The notes: a model not told the origin generated them from the sequence alone. A stretch of 14,417 nucleotides of DNA from CAZJDM01 sp964544765 (GCA_964544765.1 CAZJDM010000120.1:1-14417), one strand, 5' to 3'. Shown: positions 1-7,512, counted from the stretch's first letter. Translations and numbers: made by a program.

Positions 1-555
1 AAAAACTGTCAGCGATGAGGAAGTTTGATCTGGAAAAGTTAAAGCGACGGAACCGAAATAATCGGTCTTAATAAAACTGACATTGATTTCATAACCAATC
101 AAATCCATGTAACCAAACAGTGGTTAGATAAGAAAAAAGAACACGGTCCATGTAAAGCTAACAACATCAGGCATATTCGTATCAGTCAGCATCTTTCAAA
201 GGTACTGAAAGAGCATTGCTTAAAAGATTCTATCCAAAAAGCATTGTTTGTTACTAGAACAGGCAACAGAATAGGGGCCAGAAAGCTTTCTGGCTATCAT
301 TTCCAAAACCTAATCAAGAGTGCCAGGGTGCCCAAAATAAGTTTCCATGACATGCGGCATACCTTTGCCAGTCACTATATGAGAAATGGTGGCGACATCT
401 GGGATTTGAAACAAATCCTGGGCCACTCTACGATAGAGATGACGCAAAGATACGCACATCATTCAAGTACAACAAGAGAACCTATAGTGGATTTTTCAAG
501 ACCATCCACGCCAGAACCACGCCAGCGACCCCAATTAAAGCTTGTAAGCGGTTGA
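1..555 (+). pseudogene. Tyrosine recombinase (phage/island integrase) remnant, catalytic domain
   Basis: The open frame from about 43 to 555 reads as the C-terminal catalytic domain of a tyrosine recombinase. Visible catalytic positions are the hairpin lysine (codon 154-156, CKANNIRHI), H-x-x-R in HDMRH (346-360), the histidine of LGHS (424-426) and the nucleophile tyrosine of RYAHH (451-453). Upstream of base 43 the frame is closed by TGA and TAA. Fragments that look like the preceding helix lie in other frames: SDEEV in frame 2, then DLEKLK in frame 3. The usual TGxRxGE motif carrying the first catalytic arginine is reduced to GTEIIGL, with no arginine in place. I infer small deletions and frameshifts, so the protein is probably inactive. 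The true N-terminus would lie left of the window. The gene ends 20 bases before the ssrA 3' end, the typical position of an integrase using tmRNA as attachment site. Sequencing error in the first 45 bases is the main alternative to real decay. Confidence 0.8.
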
Positions 556-575
556 AATTAAAGAAAAATAAGGAG

Positions 576-600
576 TGGAGGCGGCGGGAGTCGAACCCGC
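576..600 (-). other. Probable integrase attachment site in the ssrA 3' end
   Basis: These bases encode the T-arm and acceptor 3' strand of tmRNA, the segment most often used as attB by tmRNA-targeting integrases. An integrase remnant stops 20 bases away, so one att copy is expected here. No second copy of this sequence was seen in the window; the partner would lie to the left, outside it. The site is inferred from context only. Confidence 0.4.
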
Positions 601-927
601 GTCCAAAAATGCAAATCTAAGAAGCGACTACATGTTTAGTCTGTTTTTTAATCTCACACAATCAAGCGCCAACAGACAGGCTTTTGATTGCGCCAGTTCT
701 ATTAGTTTCACTTGATAATCTTAGAACAGCAGACTATCAAACTAACCCACTGATTTGCGCAACTTACAGTTAGTGGATGTCCCCGTAAGTCACGAGCAGC
801 CTAAGCTGCTAATGCGTATGGTGCTTCAGCAATTATAACTGAGCCACGAATTATTCAAAGGGGTACGTGAGGCCCCCTTACATGCTCTTCTTGACTTGTA
901 CACCCCTGTCGAATCCATATCGCCCCC
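576..927 (-). ncRNA. ssrA: tmRNA (transfer-messenger RNA), one-piece
   Basis: The RNA rescues stalled ribosomes together with SmpB. Read on the minus strand, the 5' end GGGGGCGATATGGATTCGAC (927 downwards) and the 3' end GGTTCGACTCCCGC-CGCCTCC-A (to 576) are canonical. GGGGGCG pairs over 7 bp with CGCCTCC, including one G-U pair, and the T-arm has a 5-bp stem GCGGG/CCCGC. The next bases are CTC, so CCA is not encoded and must be added. After the 5' domain, AAGGGG...CCCCTT gives the first pseudoknot stem. The tag frame ends GCA TTA GCA GCT TAG (LAA-stop) inside the usual hairpin GCAGC-TTAG-GCTGC. The likely tag is GSVIIAEAPYALAA (bases 845-801), with GGC as the most likely resume codon; the exact resume codon is less certain. 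Downstream of the 3' end the transcript runs into a U-rich stretch (TTATTTTTCTTT) that may help termination. The mature length is about 352 nt. Confidence 0.96.
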
Positions 928-937
928 TAATTATAGG

Positions 938-966
938 AGGATAGTATTAGTAGTAGTGTTTGTCAA
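938..966 (-). promoter_or_regulatory. Sigma-70-type promoter of ssrA
   Basis: On the minus strand, a perfect TTGACA (-35, 966-961) is followed after exactly 17 bp by TATCCT (-10, 943-938). The mature tmRNA 5' G lies 10 bases beyond the -10 box, so either transcription starts close to it or a short leader is removed by RNase P. Confidence 0.7.
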
Positions 967-1075
967 GTTGGAAACTCTTATAAACAAATCCAAAAAAACA
1001 TTGATTACAATCATTTATTATAATATACATAGCCATAAGGTGTTGTTGTGTAAATTTTTATTTGATGTGTAACCT

Positions 1076-2023
1076 ATGAATTTCTTTCAATTAAAACTAT
1101 TCTATGATTTATTAAGAGAAAAGAGCTTTGTAAAAACAGCCAGATTAAACAATTGTACTCAACCAGCTGTATCAATGCAGATAAAGATGTTGGAAGAAAA
1201 AATTGGGGTTAAGTTATTTGATCGAGCCAAGAAGAGTGTAGAACCTACAGAATCTGCTCGTCAGATAGAACCCATTGTGCAAAATATAATTGACTCTTTT
1301 GAAAAGCTTAAAATTATTGCTAAATCCTGGTATGGTAAACCTATCGGTGATTTACGAATTGCCACTGTTCACAGTACTGGAATTTATGATCTTTCGGGTT
1401 ATTTAAAGAAATTTCTTAAAGCATATCCACTAATTAATCTTCATTTGGAATATCGAGCCAGTGACACCATCTATGATTTGGTGAATCAAAATAAAGTAGA
1501 TCTAGGTATTGTAGCTTATCCACGAGAATTTCAAAATATCCATTTTACTCCTTTAGGTACTGATAATATGGTAGCCATCTTTCCTAAAAACCATCCTAAA
1601 ATAAATGGAAAGACTTCTATCAAAGTTAGTGATCTTAAGGGAGAAAAACTAGTTGCATACTCACCCTCTACTAGAACCTATAATGCTGTAGAACAATTTT
1701 TAGCCAAACATGATACCTTCTTAAATGTATGTATGACCAATAATAACATAGATACCCTTAAAAATGCGGTGGAGATTGGTCTAGGAATTTCTATTGTACC
1801 TGAAAAAACGGTCGTTAATGAGGTAAGAAGAGGACTTATTACTGCATTACCTTTTGCTGATGATACTTTTATTAGACCTATTGGGATTCTTTATAACAAA
1901 CTTCGTACTATGCCATATGTTGCTGAGTGTTTTCTGCAAGTGGTGGGATGTGGTAGTTCATTGAAAAATATAAACACTGCTTCAAAAGATGGTAAATCAA
2001 ATCTTGCATCTAATTCAAAGTAA
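1076..2023 (+). CDS. LysR-type transcriptional regulator
   Basis: This is a 315-residue DNA-binding regulator of the LysR family. The N-terminal winged helix-turn-helix spans about residues 1-60, with the typical pattern F-x-K-T-A-x-x-x-x-x-T-Q-P-A-V-S-x-Q-I-x-x-L-E and then GVKLFDR. A linker helix follows, and then the two-lobed effector-binding domain (about 90-290), including the family-typical GLGISIVPE near residues 235-245. The last 25 or so residues are polar and probably disordered. An in-frame TAA lies 6 bases before the ATG, so the protein cannot start earlier. The ribosome site is weak. A perfect TATAAT (1019-1024) lies upstream but lacks a good -35. The ligand is unknown. Cysteine- or carbon-metabolism LysR proteins are similar in layout, but nothing seen identifies the target. 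LysR proteins often act on neighbouring genes, so the downstream envelope genes are candidates. Confidence 0.93.
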   Translation: MNFFQLKLFYDLLREKSFVKTARLNNCTQPAVSMQIKMLEEKIGVKLFDRAKKSVEPTESARQIEPIVQNIIDSFEKLKIIAKSWYGKPIGDLRIATVHSTGIYDLSGYLKKFLKAYPLINLHLEYRASDTIYDLVNQNKVDLGIVAYPREFQNIHFTPLGTDNMVAIFPKNHPKINGKTSIKVSDLKGEKLVAYSPSTRTYNAVEQFLAKHDTFLNVCMTNNNIDTLKNAVEIGLGISIVPEKTVVNEVRRGLITALPFADDTFIRPIGILYNKLRTMPYVAECFLQVVGCGSSLKNINTASKDGKSNLASNSK

Positions 2024-2037
2024 ATTTAATTGTAAAA

Positions 2038-2078
2038 AATTTAGTCACTTTTCATATCTGTCTATAATTTAGTCACTT
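2038..2078 (+). repeat. Two direct copies of a 13-bp motif
   Basis: The motif AATTTAGTCACTT occurs at 2038-2050 and again exactly at 2066-2078, a 28-bp start-to-start distance, just after the regulator gene. It could be a paired protein-binding site or the trace of a small duplication. There is no other copy obvious in the window. Confidence 0.7.
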
Positions 2079-2119
2079 ATTTTGTAAATTTCATCCATTA
2101 AAACAGTATTATCAATAAA

Positions 2120-2146
2120 AATATTTCTATTTTTAATCGAAATATT
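2120..2146. repeat. Inverted repeat in AT-rich intergenic DNA
   Basis: AATATTTC (2120-2127) and GAAATATT (2139-2146) are perfect 8-bp complements with an 11-base loop. There is no T-run directly after the second arm in a way typical of a strong terminator. It may be an operator or a weak terminator for the regulator gene. Confidence 0.4.
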
Positions 2147-2210
2147 AGTATGTTATCCAGGATGCTAATATATCTTATTATTGGTATATAACTTGCAACT
2201 ATTTTCACCG

Positions 2211-2245
2211 GTACATGTTTAAAATTGTTCATGTACTTTTATTTT
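2211..2245 (+). promoter_or_regulatory. Hairpin plus T-rich tail in the leader of the OmpA-like gene
   Basis: GTACATG (2211-2217) pairs perfectly with CATGTAC (2230-2236), and TTTTATTTT follows at once. It ends about 20 bases before the ATG at 2266. It could be an intrinsic terminator of upstream transcription, a leader attenuator, or an operator; the sequence does not decide between these. Confidence 0.5.
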
Positions 2246-2265
2246 AGGTAAAAGAGGTGTAAGAA

Positions 2266-3963
2266 ATGTTTAAAACAAAATTAACATTTATTAAATTAAT
2301 TAAGAGTTATTTAGTATTGTTTTTCGTTTTAGCTTGGGGATTATTCTTTTCTAGCGTGTTGAAATCACAAACTAATACTGAGATGCCATCATCCACTAGT
2401 CGATTGGGAATAAATATTCAAAGATATTCTCCAGTAGTAGATGGAGAATCAACATTGGTTGTTAATAACGCTGATTTGCTTAAACCCGGATATCTTCATT
2501 TGGGTATTCATTTGAATTACTTAAATAATCCCATTCAGTTATCTGAAAAGGGTGGTGATAAAGCTTTATCCATCACCAATCATGTATTTACCAGTAATTA
2601 TCTCATAGGATTTGGAGTATCAGAGTACTTTGACCTAGGTTTAAGTGTCCCTTTATCCTTTTATCAAGATTCTGATCTTATCGTTGATGGATTAGACTAT
2701 AAAAGCAGATCAATGTTGGGATCAGGTGATATCTCATTTGAAAGTAAGATTAAGCTATTTCATAACATTCCTTCCAGTACAATTTTTAGTTTAATACCGT
2801 TTGTTGTTTTTCCAACGGGTAATAGCCAAGTTTTGTTAGGTGATGCAGCGTATAGTTTTGGTGGTAAATTAGCTCTTACTCAATATTTAATGCAAAAGAA
2901 ATTAGGGATATCCCTTAATTTAGGTGGGCGGTTTCGTTCCAACGAAATTTATATTGATGATGATCGAGCCAAAGAAATAGTTTATCTAAAGAATGAATTT
3001 ATTTACGGCTTAGGTATTCAATATAAAGATCTTGGTATTTCAGGTCTTGATATTGGGTGGAACCTAGTAGGTGCAACTAGTAGTTTTAAGGGTCTTGTTG
3101 GTAGAAGTTCCAGCTCTCCAATTGAATCACTTGTTGGCATGTCATACAGGGCTAGTCAAAATCTCAAGTTTACTTCTGGTGTAGGTACCGGAATTGGTGC
3201 CGGTATAGGGGCGGAAGATTTAAGAATTTTTACCGGGATTGAATACACATACAATACTGGTATTTATAAAAATCATATAGGCAATATAAATCGTATAGAT
3301 CATAAAGATCTAGGTCATAAAGATCAATTTGATCCAAAAACTGAATCTGATCTGGATTTTCATAAAGAACTTAGTAGTCAGATTGCAGATGATTTATCTA
3401 AAGCTGATGTTGATGCTGATTTTGATATAGATACTGGAACCGTAACATTGGATATGGATGAAGTTTTTAAATTTAAAACAAATAGTCACAAGTTATCACC
3501 AAGAGCCAAGCGAAAATTATCTCAGATCCTTTCAATTTATTTTGGTAAATTGTTGGAAAATGACAATATAGCTGAATTGATTAAAAGCGTTAAAATTACT
3601 GGCCATGCTAGTCCGATTTTTAAAGGTATTGTATTAGATCCTAGTATTACCTATGGTAAATACTATACTTACAATATGAAGCTAAGTGTAAAAAGAGCTG
3701 AAGAAGTTTCCCGGTTTATTAAGCAAACAGTATTGAGCAATTATCACAATAAACGCTATATAGGTGATTTGATTGAAGTCGAAGGAAAGGGCTATCAAGA
3801 ACCTGTACTAATTTCAGCCAAAACTAAAAAAGTTAATATATGTGGAAAATATGATTGTAAAAAGTCCAGAAGAGTTGAAATATCGTTTGAGTTAAAGGAC
3901 AACGAAGAATCAAGAAGAAAGATTGAAAAATTAAATCCACAAATTACTCAGAACAAGTTCTGA
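2266..3963 (+). CDS. Outer-membrane beta-barrel with C-terminal OmpA-like peptidoglycan-binding domain
   Basis: This is a 565-residue envelope protein. Residues 1 to about 35 are a signal-peptide-like segment with a long hydrophobic core (SYLVLFFVLAWGLFFSSV). Residues from about 60 to 335 form alternating hydrophobic/polar strands with many G and aromatic residues (for example YLHLGIHLNYL, LGISLNLGGRF, IFTGIEYTY), as in a barrel. A charged linker with a small repeat (DHKD-LGHKDQ, about 344-372) leads to an OmpA-like domain from about 390 to 545. That domain shows VFKFKTNSHKLSPRAK, ITGHAS, the LSVKRAEEV helix, GKGYQEP and KSRRVEISF, the expected order for the diaminopimelate-binding fold. Two cysteines (C526, C531) lie shortly before the final strand and could form a disulfide. 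The role is likely to anchor the outer membrane to peptidoglycan; whether the barrel is a pore is unknown. AAAAGAGGTG about 10 bases upstream is a fair ribosome site. Confidence 0.85.
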   Translation: MFKTKLTFIKLIKSYLVLFFVLAWGLFFSSVLKSQTNTEMPSSTSRLGINIQRYSPVVDGESTLVVNNADLLKPGYLHLGIHLNYLNNPIQLSEKGGDKALSITNHVFTSNYLIGFGVSEYFDLGLSVPLSFYQDSDLIVDGLDYKSRSMLGSGDISFESKIKLFHNIPSSTIFSLIPFVVFPTGNSQVLLGDAAYSFGGKLALTQYLMQKKLGISLNLGGRFRSNEIYIDDDRAKEIVYLKNEFIYGLGIQYKDLGISGLDIGWNLVGATSSFKGLVGRSSSSPIESLVGMSYRASQNLKFTSGVGTGIGAGIGAEDLRIFTGIEYTYNTGIYKNHIGNINRIDHKDLGHKDQFDPKTESDLDFHKELSSQIADDLSKADVDADFDIDTGTVTLDMDEVFKFKTNSHKLSPRAKRKLSQILSIYFGKLLENDNIAELIKSVKITGHASPIFKGIVLDPSITYGKYYTYNMKLSVKRAEEVSRFIKQTVLSNYHNKRYIGDLIEVEGKGYQEPVLISAKTKKVNICGKYDCKKSRRVEISFELKDNEESRRKIEKLNPQITQNKF

Positions 3964-4012
3964 TTTTTAGTTTTTTATTTATTGTTTCATCATAATTTAA
4001 AAGGGAAAGATT

Positions 4013-4783
4013 GTGTCTAATAAATCATCGAACATGATTATAATTTTAATTCTGATAATTCTGGTCATTGGTTTATTTCCAGTAATGGCAAATGTGCAGG
4101 AGTTACCGGTTCCTACAAATGATTGTGAAAGCAGTGTTAATAACTTGAAAGAGGATTGTTTGAAGTGTTTGCAATCAAATAGTTTGGGTAAATTTAAAGA
4201 TAATTCAGGTATAACTAAAATTAATTCTAAAAAACGTAAAAATAATCCAGGCAAAGTTAAAAAAAATCCAGACAAAGTTAACAAATCTAAATGTATTTAT
4301 ACTTCATATATGCAAATGTTAAAAAATTATCCAGGATGTTTTGCAGAACTGCAATCTATTCGTAATCAGTATTGCGATTTGAATAAAGATAAAAAATCCA
4401 AATGTCTGAAAATTAGGATCGCTCTTAAAAATAATTGTCAGCAATGTAGGAAAAAAAATAAGAATAAAGATGGGCGAGAATTATGTTTTTACCATTCATT
4501 TTATCGTTATTTAGAAAAAAATAATACCTGTCTTGATGGATTGAAAAAAACCTTTAAAAGACACTGTAATAAACGGGTTCCAGCGGTCAAGATTAAACCG
4601 GCATGCCCTACCTTAATTGCTAGTATGAAGACAAAGTGTAAGCGCTGTCGTATTAAGACTAAAAAGACTAAAAAGAAAAGTTTTACTAAATGTGTAGATA
4701 ATTTTTACTACCGCATAATAAATAAGAATTTCCAATGTTACAAGAAACTAAAGGAAGCCCGAAAGAAAATTTGTAGTTTTTAA
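4013..4783 (+). CDS. Secreted, very basic protein with three six-cysteine modules, function unknown
   Basis: I do not recognise a family. It starts at GTG with AAAAGGGA about 7 bases upstream, 49 bases after the OmpA-like gene. A hydrophobic segment (residues 8-24) ending VMA-N at 26/27 looks like a signal peptide. The mature part has 18 cysteines and no others: 38, 49, 52, 94, 109, 121; 131, 142, 145, 158, 173, 185; 198, 209, 212, 227, 242, 254. They form three tandem modules with spacing C-x10-C-x2-C-x(41/12/14)-C-x14-C-x11-C; only the third loop varies. Other positions also agree: L/M four residues before the second Cys, an aromatic five after the fourth, and L four after the fifth. Lysine and arginine are very abundant. 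Module 1 carries a Lys-rich insert (about 55-93) containing a 7-residue tandem duplication (NPGKVKK/NPDKVNK). The even cysteine count and export suggest disulfide-bonded helical hairpins in the periplasm or outside the cell. Binding to an acidic surface or polymer is only a guess. Confidence 0.85.
   Translation: MSNKSSNMIIILILIILVIGLFPVMANVQELPVPTNDCESSVNNLKEDCLKCLQSNSLGKFKDNSGITKINSKKRKNNPGKVKKNPDKVNKSKCIYTSYMQMLKNYPGCFAELQSIRNQYCDLNKDKKSKCLKIRIALKNNCQQCRKKNKNKDGRELCFYHSFYRYLEKNNTCLDGLKKTFKRHCNKRVPAVKIKPACPTLIASMKTKCKRCRIKTKKTKKKSFTKCVDNFYYRIINKNFQCYKKLKEARKKICSF
4244..4285 (+). repeat. 21-bp tandem duplication inside the Cys-rich gene
   Basis: Two adjacent 21-base units (4244-4264 and 4265-4285) differ at 2 positions. 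They encode NPGKVKK and NPDKVNK in the variable loop of module 1, so the loop grew by an in-frame duplication. Confidence 0.85.
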
Positions 4784-4810
4784 TTTACTCTAAATTACTC
4801 TAAATTACTC
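4781..4810 (+). repeat. Three 10-bp tandem units starting at the stop codon
   Basis: TAATTTACTC (4781-4790) is followed by two exact copies of TAAATTACTC (4791-4810). The first unit begins with the stop codon of the Cys-rich gene, so each copy repeats a TAA. Confidence 0.85.
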
Positions 4811-4891
4811 TCAATCTATCAAAAAATTTATAATAAATTTCCAATAAAATTCACTCAGGAAAAAAGATATTTAACCGATAGACAGTGAGAT

Positions 4892-6181
4892 ATGAGAGTA
4901 ATTTTAAGTTTAAAAAATTTGTATTTGTATAACTTAAATCTTGTTGTTCTCTTAATTATCATTATAAAACCTAAGATTCTTCAAGCTGAGATATATCATT
5001 ATCGGGATGAATTGATTGGAGCCAGAGCTGCTTCTATGGGGGGTAGTTACACTGCACTTGCTGATGATGCTGTTGGTTTATATTACAATCCCGCCGGTTT
5101 GATTCAAGCGAAAAATGATTCTTTGTCAATGTCTTCAAATGCTTTGCAGATCAAGCAACTAAGTTACAAAGAAGCAATCGGGGGAGAAGACTTTTCTCAA
5201 TCTGCCAGAAGCTTATTTCCTCTTTTTATAGGAGGTAGTAAAAAAATAACCTCGAATCTCGCTGTCGGATACAGTCTGGTTACCACTGAAATAGAAAATA
5301 TAGATGAACAGAACATGTTGGAAAATATTAATGATCCTAAAATAGACGCAGATTTTTATCTACGTAATTTATTAAATAACGCTTCGATGACCTTGTATGG
5401 AGGTGGACTGTCGATTAAACTTGGGGATAATGTCAGAATTGGAACCAGCTTATTTTATTACTTAAGAACTGCAATTACTTTGAATTACCAATTTGTTCAG
5501 GGGAATAATGGTTTTTATATGTCCAACAGCACTTATAGAAATATCGAAAATACAGGATTATTGCCGGTAATAGGCTTGCAAATTGATACGGGTCCTTTTA
5601 AATGGGGTGCCAGTGTCCGTAGAGGATATAATCTATCTGATAATACAACTTTTATATTTAACAATATCAGATACAATGATGGTGATGATAGTTCCAATAA
5701 TGATCCCATAGTCTCAAAGAGGGAATTAAAAGGTTTTGCCGAGGATAATCCCTTAGAGGTTGTATTAGGTATGCTAATTAATATGGGATCTTATTTTAAA
5801 ATTACTTCCGATGTATCTTATATTTGGGGTACTGAAAATGAATATCCTGATGAGGGAGATTATGAAAGGAACCCAACTTTAAATTGGAGTGTGGGTACCG
5901 AACTGTCAATTATGAATAGATTATATCTTCGTGGTGGATATTTTACTAATAATACCTTCCTGTCGGAAGTTGAAGAAGGAACAATGAATTCTTTGCCTTA
6001 TATAAATTATTATGGTGTTACCTTTGGTTTTTCAATTGAAACGAAATCGGTGGGAATCTTTCTAGGGGCAATTAAGCAAAGAGGAAGGGGCAAGAGTCAG
6101 TTGATATCTAATTCTATACTAATACAAGATATGGAAGGGACCATTGATATATATTTCTTTGGGACAACATTTTATTACTAA
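4892..6181 (+). CDS. FadL/OMPP1-family outer-membrane protein
   Basis: This is a 429-residue barrel, the usual size for the FadL family of outer-membrane channels for hydrophobic compounds. A signal peptide (residues 1-32) has the core LVVLLIIII and ends ILQA before EIYHY. Right after it comes the diagnostic N-terminal block GARAASMGG (43-51), TALADDA (54-60) and GLYYNPAGL (62-70), which in FadL forms the hatch region. The rest alternates strand-like segments (for example FKWGASVRRGY, LYLRGGYF, YGVTFGFSI), and the chain ends in aromatic FYY, as outer-membrane barrels do for BAM recognition. An in-frame TGA lies just before GAT-ATG, so the start is fixed at 4892 or later. The ribosome site is poor (GTGAG). 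It is the third plus-strand envelope gene in a row and may be co-transcribed with the Cys-rich gene 108 bases upstream. The substrate is not predictable. Confidence 0.88.
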   Translation: MRVILSLKNLYLYNLNLVVLLIIIIKPKILQAEIYHYRDELIGARAASMGGSYTALADDAVGLYYNPAGLIQAKNDSLSMSSNALQIKQLSYKEAIGGEDFSQSARSLFPLFIGGSKKITSNLAVGYSLVTTEIENIDEQNMLENINDPKIDADFYLRNLLNNASMTLYGGGLSIKLGDNVRIGTSLFYYLRTAITLNYQFVQGNNGFYMSNSTYRNIENTGLLPVIGLQIDTGPFKWGASVRRGYNLSDNTTFIFNNIRYNDGDDSSNNDPIVSKRELKGFAEDNPLEVVLGMLINMGSYFKITSDVSYIWGTENEYPDEGDYERNPTLNWSVGTELSIMNRLYLRGGYFTNNTFLSEVEEGTMNSLPYINYYGVTFGFSIETKSVGIFLGAIKQRGRGKSQLISNSILIQDMEGTIDIYFFGTTFYY

Positions 6182-6224
6182 CAACAACTATAATTTGCCG
6201 CCGTATATCTATCCAGAAACAACT

Positions 6225-7379
6225 CTAAAGTTTTTCAATAACTCTAATGTATCCATAGTCATTTTCAGCAAGGATGATGTTGCCTTCAAAATCCATTGAT
6301 ATAGATCTAGGTTCGCTGATTTTAAAGCCCGGGGAATTGTATGGTTTTCCATCTCCTGAATGAACATGAGTTTTTGCGCCATTAAGGAACAAGTGTATGT
6401 ATCCATCAGGATCAACGTACCAAACTTGACTACCAGCATGGGTTGCCAAAAAGTATCCACCTTCAGGATGAATCCAAACTCCCCTAACTTCATATATAGC
6501 AGTTTTAGTAGCGGGTTGACCATCTCCTCCACCCTTAGTTCCACCTGTACCAGCAACCACAGTTTTTTGGCCATCTGGTGTTATACGATATACGCGATTT
6601 CCAACTCGATCAGTTAATAATATGCTTCCATCCTCATCAACCGCCAAATTAGCTAACCCCGCAAAGCCCGAAGCTAAGGTTTCAACACCGTTGGATTCGG
6701 TCCATTTTTTCAATTTGGTACCTGAAGAATAATATACCAGCTCTTCGTTTTCACTTACCCATAAACCACGTCCAAATAAGATACTATCCTTATCTTTAAA
6801 TAAGGTCGTCATGGTACCGGAGGGGTCCAATTTTCTTATTTTAGAATTACCTAGATCAAGAATAAAAACAGTGCCATCCGCTTTTACCCAAATTCCATTA
6901 GGGAATTTGAGTCGGCGTTTATTACCTGGACCTGGATCGTCACCATCATCACCTGCTTTGCTTGTACCCGCTACTGTATAAATTTTACCATTAGGAGTAA
7001 TCTTACGAATGGCGTGAGCATCTTTATCCGCAATGTAGATATTATCTTCACTATCGGCCAGAGCATTATGTGGTCGAGATAATTCAACATTAACTGCTGA
7101 TGCACCTTCGAATTTTGCTCTCCAACCATTATATGCTTTTTCGCGGTATTTTCCTGTACCTGCAATTGTTTTAATATTTCCATACATACTTTTAAGTTTG
7201 TTAAAAGTAAGATCTTTATTATTGGGATTACCAGTCAGGCTAGGTTTAGGTATATCATTATCATCATCTGTGTTAATTGGATTTTTTGATTTGGTACGAG
7301 TCGAATCGCAACTTATTAATGAAAAGAAAACTAATAGAAGTATTGTATACAGGGCAGATAACATTCCAATTTTTCTCAT
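6225..7379 (-). CDS. NHL-repeat beta-propeller lipoprotein
   Basis: This is a 384-residue protein starting at ATG with AAAGGGAT just upstream. The N-terminus (MRKIGMLSALYTILLLVFF) ends in the lipobox L-I-S-C, giving lipidated C24. A polar, Asp-rich spacer (about 25-60) follows. Six NHL-like blades are visible from about residue 95 to the end. Their cores are RPHNALADSEDNIYIADKD, FPNGIWVKADGTVFILDLGN, GRGLWVSENEELVYYS, GLANLAVDEDGSILLTDRVGN, VRGVWIHPEGGYFLATHAGS and EPRSISMDFEGNIILAEND. Loops with AGTG-type sequences (IKTIAGTG, YTVAGTS, TVVAGTG) and GGGDGQPATKTA are typical of bacterial NHL propellers. Such propellers usually bind proteins or ligands and often have no enzymatic activity; the partner here is unknown. 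It converges on the FadL-like gene with only 43 bases between stops. An outer-membrane location is likely but not shown, since residue D25 after the Cys is the inner-membrane retention signal in enterobacteria. Confidence 0.88.
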   Translation of the reverse strand: MRKIGMLSALYTILLLVFFSLISCDSTRTKSKNPINTDDDNDIPKPSLTGNPNNKDLTFNKLKSMYGNIKTIAGTGKYREKAYNGWRAKFEGASAVNVELSRPHNALADSEDNIYIADKDAHAIRKITPNGKIYTVAGTSKAGDDGDDPGPGNKRRLKFPNGIWVKADGTVFILDLGNSKIRKLDPSGTMTTLFKDKDSILFGRGLWVSENEELVYYSSGTKLKKWTESNGVETLASGFAGLANLAVDEDGSILLTDRVGNRVYRITPDGQKTVVAGTGGTKGGGDGQPATKTAIYEVRGVWIHPEGGYFLATHAGSQVWYVDPDGYIHLFLNGAKTHVHSGDGKPYNSPGFKISEPRSISMDFEGNIILAENDYGYIRVIEKL

Positions 7380-7386
7380 ATATGAT

Positions 7387-7428
7387 CCCTTTCTTTGCTT
7401 ACTAAATCCCCTTCTTTATTTACTAAAC
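7387..7428 (-). repeat. 21-bp tandem duplication covering the ribosome site of the NHL gene
   Basis: Adjacent units 7387-7407 and 7408-7428 match at 17 of 21 positions (core TTCTTT-x-x-TTACTAAA). On the minus strand each holds a purine run (AAAGAAAGGG or AAAGAAGGGG), so the Shine-Dalgarno region of the NHL lipoprotein gene is doubled. Confidence 0.75.
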
Positions 7429-7512
7429 AGCTATGCATTTGCAGTGGAAGCTACCACAATTGGAGATAGATTGTCTAGGCCAAATTATGGGAATTTGTAG
7501 GTGGTAATCTAA

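Noticed and set aside
577..600. Apparent tRNA 3' half
   Set aside because: The T-arm and acceptor belong to tmRNA: the partner 5' strand is at 921-927 and a tag reading frame lies between.
3997..4284. Minus-strand open frame of 95 codons with Leu-rich protein
   Set aside because: It is the antisense of the start of the Cys-rich gene; its Leu/Phe content simply mirrors the Lys/Asn-rich plus-strand coding sequence.
6209..6617. Open frames on both strands inside the NHL gene end
   Set aside because: They overlap the NHL lipoprotein frame, which has clear propeller repeats; the alternatives show no domain or ribosome site.
7198..7500. Plus-strand 100-codon frame spanning the NHL gene start and the intergenic region
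   Set aside because: Most of it is antisense to the lipoprotein signal peptide, and it has no ribosome site or recognisable content.
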